Below, piece by piece: positions 22,253 through 24,676 of a stretch of DNA of 24,676 bases. The translations under genes and the position numbers were made by a program. Origin of the DNA: a virus; the IMG/VR virus record IMGVR_UViG_3300005581_000125, positions 1 through 24,676 of that record; one strand, given 5' to 3'. Position 1 is the stretch's first letter, and each line of letters begins with the position of its first letter. Below the pieces are notes generated by a model. That model had not been told where the DNA came from, did no database searches, and worked only from the letters and a program-made list of their open reading frames with translations.

Positions 22253-24093
22253 CAGTTACTAACAAAGGGTTTGCTTGATTTTAGCACCGCCTTGGCTTTT
22301 GGCTTGCTTTCTAGCCGCCGCTCTAATTGATCCCATATTGTTCGCCTGTCATATCGCTGATATAACCAGTTCAAACCGGCATACGCATATACCAAGCAAT
22401 CCAACGCTTCATTACGCGCACCGGGTTTCTTTACCCATTCACGTACCGGAAACCCTTTTACATACTTTAACGCCTGCTTCTCTGCTGTTAACTGCTCAAA
22501 ATATTCCGCTGGTGTACCCATATGAAAATGCAATGCCTCGTTATGTTTTAACCGCGCAAACAATGTTGTTTTTATGGTATCACCGCCAACTGGATATACC
22601 AATGCGCCACGTTTTAATTGTTGGCCCTTGCTATTAATGTCAACCTTAGCAGCCTTACCAATTGGCGCTTTACCGCGTTGGCTTTGGCCTTTAATTGCAA
22701 TTACATTTTGCCTGCCGCGTTCTCTTGCATATTGATAAACCTCAGCCGTTGCATGGCCGCCACTATCAACACAAACTGCATCTGGCCTAAACCCACCGCC
22801 ATTAGCATGTGGCCATTCACGTAACAACAACTCATCTAGCTGCTTCCATACATCAGCACGACATGGATCACCAAATATCTCTTGATGATGCACTAGCCAT
22901 CCTTCCTCCTCACGGCCCCACGCCCATACACTAATAGCTAAGCGGTCGCCAATACTGCCGCCGCCACCTTGTACGTCAACACCTACAGTCAATGCCCATG
23001 CATCTGCTGGTATAATGCCAGGTTCATAATGTTCACACTTATCTATTAACCCAGCAGCATCTACCTTACTAGCATAATCTTCTTCCCATGTTTCAGCTAA
23101 TCTAGTATTAACAAAGCTCTTAAGCATTGGTGCATCAGACTTTGCACGTAAAAAGTCGTCAACCATATCAGCCCAACTAAGCCATCCTAATGGTGAGTAC
23201 AAACCCGATAACTGAAAACCAGCCGTCTTACCATCAAATGGTGCCGTAGCTCGCCATTCGCCTTCGCGTAACATCATTGGTTTATGTATATCACTAAATC
23301 TTTCACCGCAATGCTCGCATTCATATTGGGCAGTATTAGGATCATTATTTTCCCATTTAAGTTGTGCCCACTTTAGCCATTCCTTTACGCCACATTTAGG
23401 GCACGGCACATAAAAACGCCGCTGGTCACTACGTAAGTACTCAGCTTCAATACGGCTAAAGTCTTTTACCGTTGGTGTGCTAGTAAGCAAAATCTTACGC
23501 CTAGCAAAAGTAGTAGCACGTTTTTCCGCCAAACTGACAGGATCGCCCTCGCCATCTACATCAGCAGGGAACGCATCAACTTCATCCATAAAAATATAGC
23601 GGCATGGTGTAGACCGCAAACCAGTTGCGCTATTAGCACCAGTAAGCAGCATCATCCCACCTGGGAACTCCTTTGCCAGCATCGTATTACCGCTATCCCT
23701 ACTCCTCGACGGTGCGATCTTATCGTTTAAACAAGGCGTCTCACTAATAAGGGACTCCAGCCTTTGCTTTGATAACCTCTTTGCCATCTCTACCGTAGGT
23801 TGCACTAGCAGCATCGGCCCAGGCGAATGCGCGATCACATAACCCAACCAATTGCTGCCGCTTTCAGTCTTGCCTGTCTGCGCAGCAAACATCATCACCA
23901 CACGTTGGATGCCGCTATTAGTGCTAAGGCAATCCATCGGCTCCTTCAAATACGGCGTCCTATTAGTGCGCCATGGCCCAGGTTCCGCACTTGCCTTACT
24001 GCTAAGCCTTCTGTGAGCATCAGCCCATTCGCTTACCGTTAACACTGGGTCAGGCCGCAACCCATTCATAAATGCCTTTCTATAGATCGTCAT
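22249..24093 (-). CDS. A: Terminase large subunit, GpA type
   Basis: This 614-aa protein is the ATP-driven DNA-packaging motor and nuclease. In 615-residue numbering from GTG 24096, the ATPase has a terminase-type Walker A at about 70-79 (FAAQTGKTES), a Walker B at 168-172 (YIFMDE) and a coupling motif near KILLTSTPT (201-209). A zinc-ribbon-like insert has CPKC at 232-235 and CEHC at 260-263. The nuclease half has D374 (LTVGVDVQGG), D444 (AVCVDSGGHAT) and D566 (ARNEALDCLVYAYAG). Length equals lambda A (641 aa) closely. I chose ATG 24093 over GTG 24096 because GGAG at 24101-24104 then has a 7-nt spacer. It overlaps the small subunit by 14 nt and the gpW-like gene by GTGA. Confidence 0.96.
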   Translation of the reverse strand: MTIYRKAFMNGLRPDPVLTVSEWADAHRRLSSKASAEPGPWRTNRTPYLKEPMDCLSTNSGIQRVVMMFAAQTGKTESGSNWLGYVIAHSPGPMLLVQPTVEMAKRLSKQRLESLISETPCLNDKIAPSRSRDSGNTMLAKEFPGGMMLLTGANSATGLRSTPCRYIFMDEVDAFPADVDGEGDPVSLAEKRATTFARRKILLTSTPTVKDFSRIEAEYLRSDQRRFYVPCPKCGVKEWLKWAQLKWENNDPNTAQYECEHCGERFSDIHKPMMLREGEWRATAPFDGKTAGFQLSGLYSPLGWLSWADMVDDFLRAKSDAPMLKSFVNTRLAETWEEDYASKVDAAGLIDKCEHYEPGIIPADAWALTVGVDVQGGGGSIGDRLAISVWAWGREEEGWLVHHQEIFGDPCRADVWKQLDELLLREWPHANGGGFRPDAVCVDSGGHATAEVYQYARERGRQNVIAIKGQSQRGKAPIGKAAKVDINSKGQQLKRGALVYPVGGDTIKTTLFARLKHNEALHFHMGTPAEYFEQLTAEKQALKYVKGFPVREWVKKPGARNEALDCLVYAYAGLNWLYQRYDRRTIWDQLERRLESKPKAKAVLKSSKPFVSNW

Positions 24094-24574
24094 CACTTAG
24101 CTCCATCAGTGCTGCACGGTGTTCATCACTCAATAACTTATGAATCACAGTTGGGTCAGTCTCACCAGCTAATTGGTGGCTAAGCCTATCAGCCAAATTA
24201 GCTAATGCCTCGCGGATAGTACGGCCAAGCTGAAATGCTTGCTTCTTAATATCTTCTGCTGGCAACAACTCCTTGCGTTGCTGTGAAACCTGTAGTTTTG
24301 CTAATTCTGCTTGGTAATGCTCGCGCCGCTCCCTGCTTATGTTAAGCTCAGGGATTTGATCGTCGCTCAGCTTTACTTCGTCTGGTGCGCTTACCTTTGC
24401 GCTATATGTTCTTAGTGTATTACGATTCCATAACTCTAGTGCCATGTCTCTATCAACGTAGCGTTTGCCATTTTCTTCAACAACTGCTGCGGCAATACGT
24501 GATTTACACGCATGGGTAACTGCTGCTTTTGAGCACCCCTTAATTGCCGCTAATTCTGAAAACGTTATCAACAA
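24080..24574 (-). CDS. Terminase small subunit, Nu1-like
   Basis: This 164-aa protein has a winged-helix DNA-binding domain at residues 1-45 (FSELAAIKGCSKAAVTHACK, ENGKRYVDRDMALELW), then a long charged helix (ERREHYQAELAKLQVSQQRK) and LLPAEDIKKQAFQLGRTIRE, ANLADRLSHQLAGETDP at the C-terminus, which likely assemble the ring and contact the large subunit. Lambda Nu1 is 181 aa with the same order. It should recognise the packaging site, which in lambda-like phages lies just upstream, here within or beyond 24575-24676. The start is TTG 24574 (or TTG 24571); a TAA at 24581-24583 closes the frame, so no earlier start exists. No Shine-Dalgarno is visible. Gene order with the large subunit is canonical. 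Confidence 0.88.
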   Translation of the reverse strand: MLITFSELAAIKGCSKAAVTHACKSRIAAAVVEENGKRYVDRDMALELWNRNTLRTYSAKVSAPDEVKLSDDQIPELNISRERREHYQAELAKLQVSQQRKELLPAEDIKKQAFQLGRTIREALANLADRLSHQLAGETDPTVIHKLLSDEHRAALMELSDDDL

Positions 24575-24579
24575 TGGTC

Positions 24580-24605
24580 GTTAAGCGTAGTTAACACAGC
24601 TTAAC
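24580..24605. promoter_or_regulatory. 26-bp dyad upstream of the small terminase gene
   Basis: The plus strand reads GTTAAGC (24580-24586), three bases, the palindrome GTTAAC (24590-24595), three bases, GCTTAAC (24599-24605). The outer 7-bp arms are exact inverted repeats and the centre is itself palindromic, so the whole site has two-fold symmetry broken only at the 3-bp spacers. It ends 5 bp before the TTG start. It could be an operator, a small-terminase binding site near cos, or an RNA hairpin that controls translation. Confidence 0.5.
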
Positions 24606-24619
24606 CGCTGGAGACCGTA

Positions 24620-24647
24620 TGTGAATATAACATCATTGTGATATAAC
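24620..24647. repeat. Direct repeat with promoter-like sequence upstream of terminase
   Basis: TGTGAATATAAC (24620-24631) and TGTGATATAAC (24637-24647) are direct repeats differing by one base insertion, with start-to-start spacing of 17 bp. On the minus strand they read GTTATATTCACA and GTTATATCACA, whose TATATT/TATATC cores could serve as -10 boxes, but no good -35 is seen. The stretch 24606-24676 has no ORF with a start; two minus frames stay open from the right edge to stops at 24649 and 24633, so it may hold the end of an upstream gene. No tRNA or cos overhang is recognisable. Confidence 0.35.
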
Positions 24648-24676
24648 TTTACCTACTTTGAAGGCTGACGCTAGCT

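Noticed and set aside
1-24676. CRISPR array, tRNA genes, insertion sequences, integrase or attachment sites
   Set aside because: No regularly spaced repeats, cloverleaf-like segments, transposase or recombinase motifs, or att-like repeats are visible; there is almost no non-coding space.

Overview
This window is the late (virion and lysis) region of a tailed double-stranded DNA phage or prophage with lambda/HK97-type architecture and a long non-contractile tail. Every gene I can support lies on the minus strand, so transcription runs from the right edge to the left. The host cannot be proven from the sequence. The genes lack host-range markers, many starts have no Shine-Dalgarno sequence, and GTG or TTG starts are common. 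The small lysis proteins and the fibre N-termini remind me of aquatic, perhaps cyanobacterial, phages, but that is an impression and not a demonstration.

Layout in order of transcription. Packaging and head (24574 to 17604): small terminase, GpA-type large terminase, a gpW-like connector protein with an added N-terminal beta domain, lambda-type portal, an HK97-type prohead protease fused in one frame to the major capsid protein, two small head proteins, and an FII-like head-tail joining protein. Neck and tail shaft (17607 to 11783): an Mtd-like/C1q-like protein where lambda has gpZ, a U-like tail terminator, a 57-aa overlapped ORF, the major tail protein, the G and G-T tail assembly chaperones made by a -1 frameshift at AAAAAAC, and a 1013-aa tape measure. 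Tail tip (11783 to 6271): M, L, K, I and J homologues in lambda order, with K reduced to its JAMM domain. Adhesion (6271 to 2722): a tail-collar fibre, a BppU-like protein carrying an inserted module, a 55-aa coupled ORF, and a fibre with an S74 self-cleaving chaperone. Lysis (2567 to 635): a 114-aa protein of a common phage family, two small membrane proteins (one a GTG-started 53-aa ORF), and a two-domain endolysin (GH24 lysozyme plus C39-like cysteine peptidase). A calcineurin-like metallophosphoesterase then runs off the left edge.

The genes are packed as one translationally coupled block, with many 4-nt ATGA/GTGA or 1-nt TAATG/TGATG/TAGTG overlaps. The only untranslated stretches are 154 nt between the S74 fibre and the lysis cassette and about 100 nt upstream of the small terminase. 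The latter holds a 26-bp dyad and a direct repeat that may be a promoter, operator or packaging signal.

No wholly new system is evident. The most unusual points are the adhesin-like protein in the neck, the beta domain fused to gpW, the lysozyme-peptidase endolysin, the JAMM-only K, the protease-capsid fusion, and three short ORFs (53, 55 and 57 aa) that length filters would miss.
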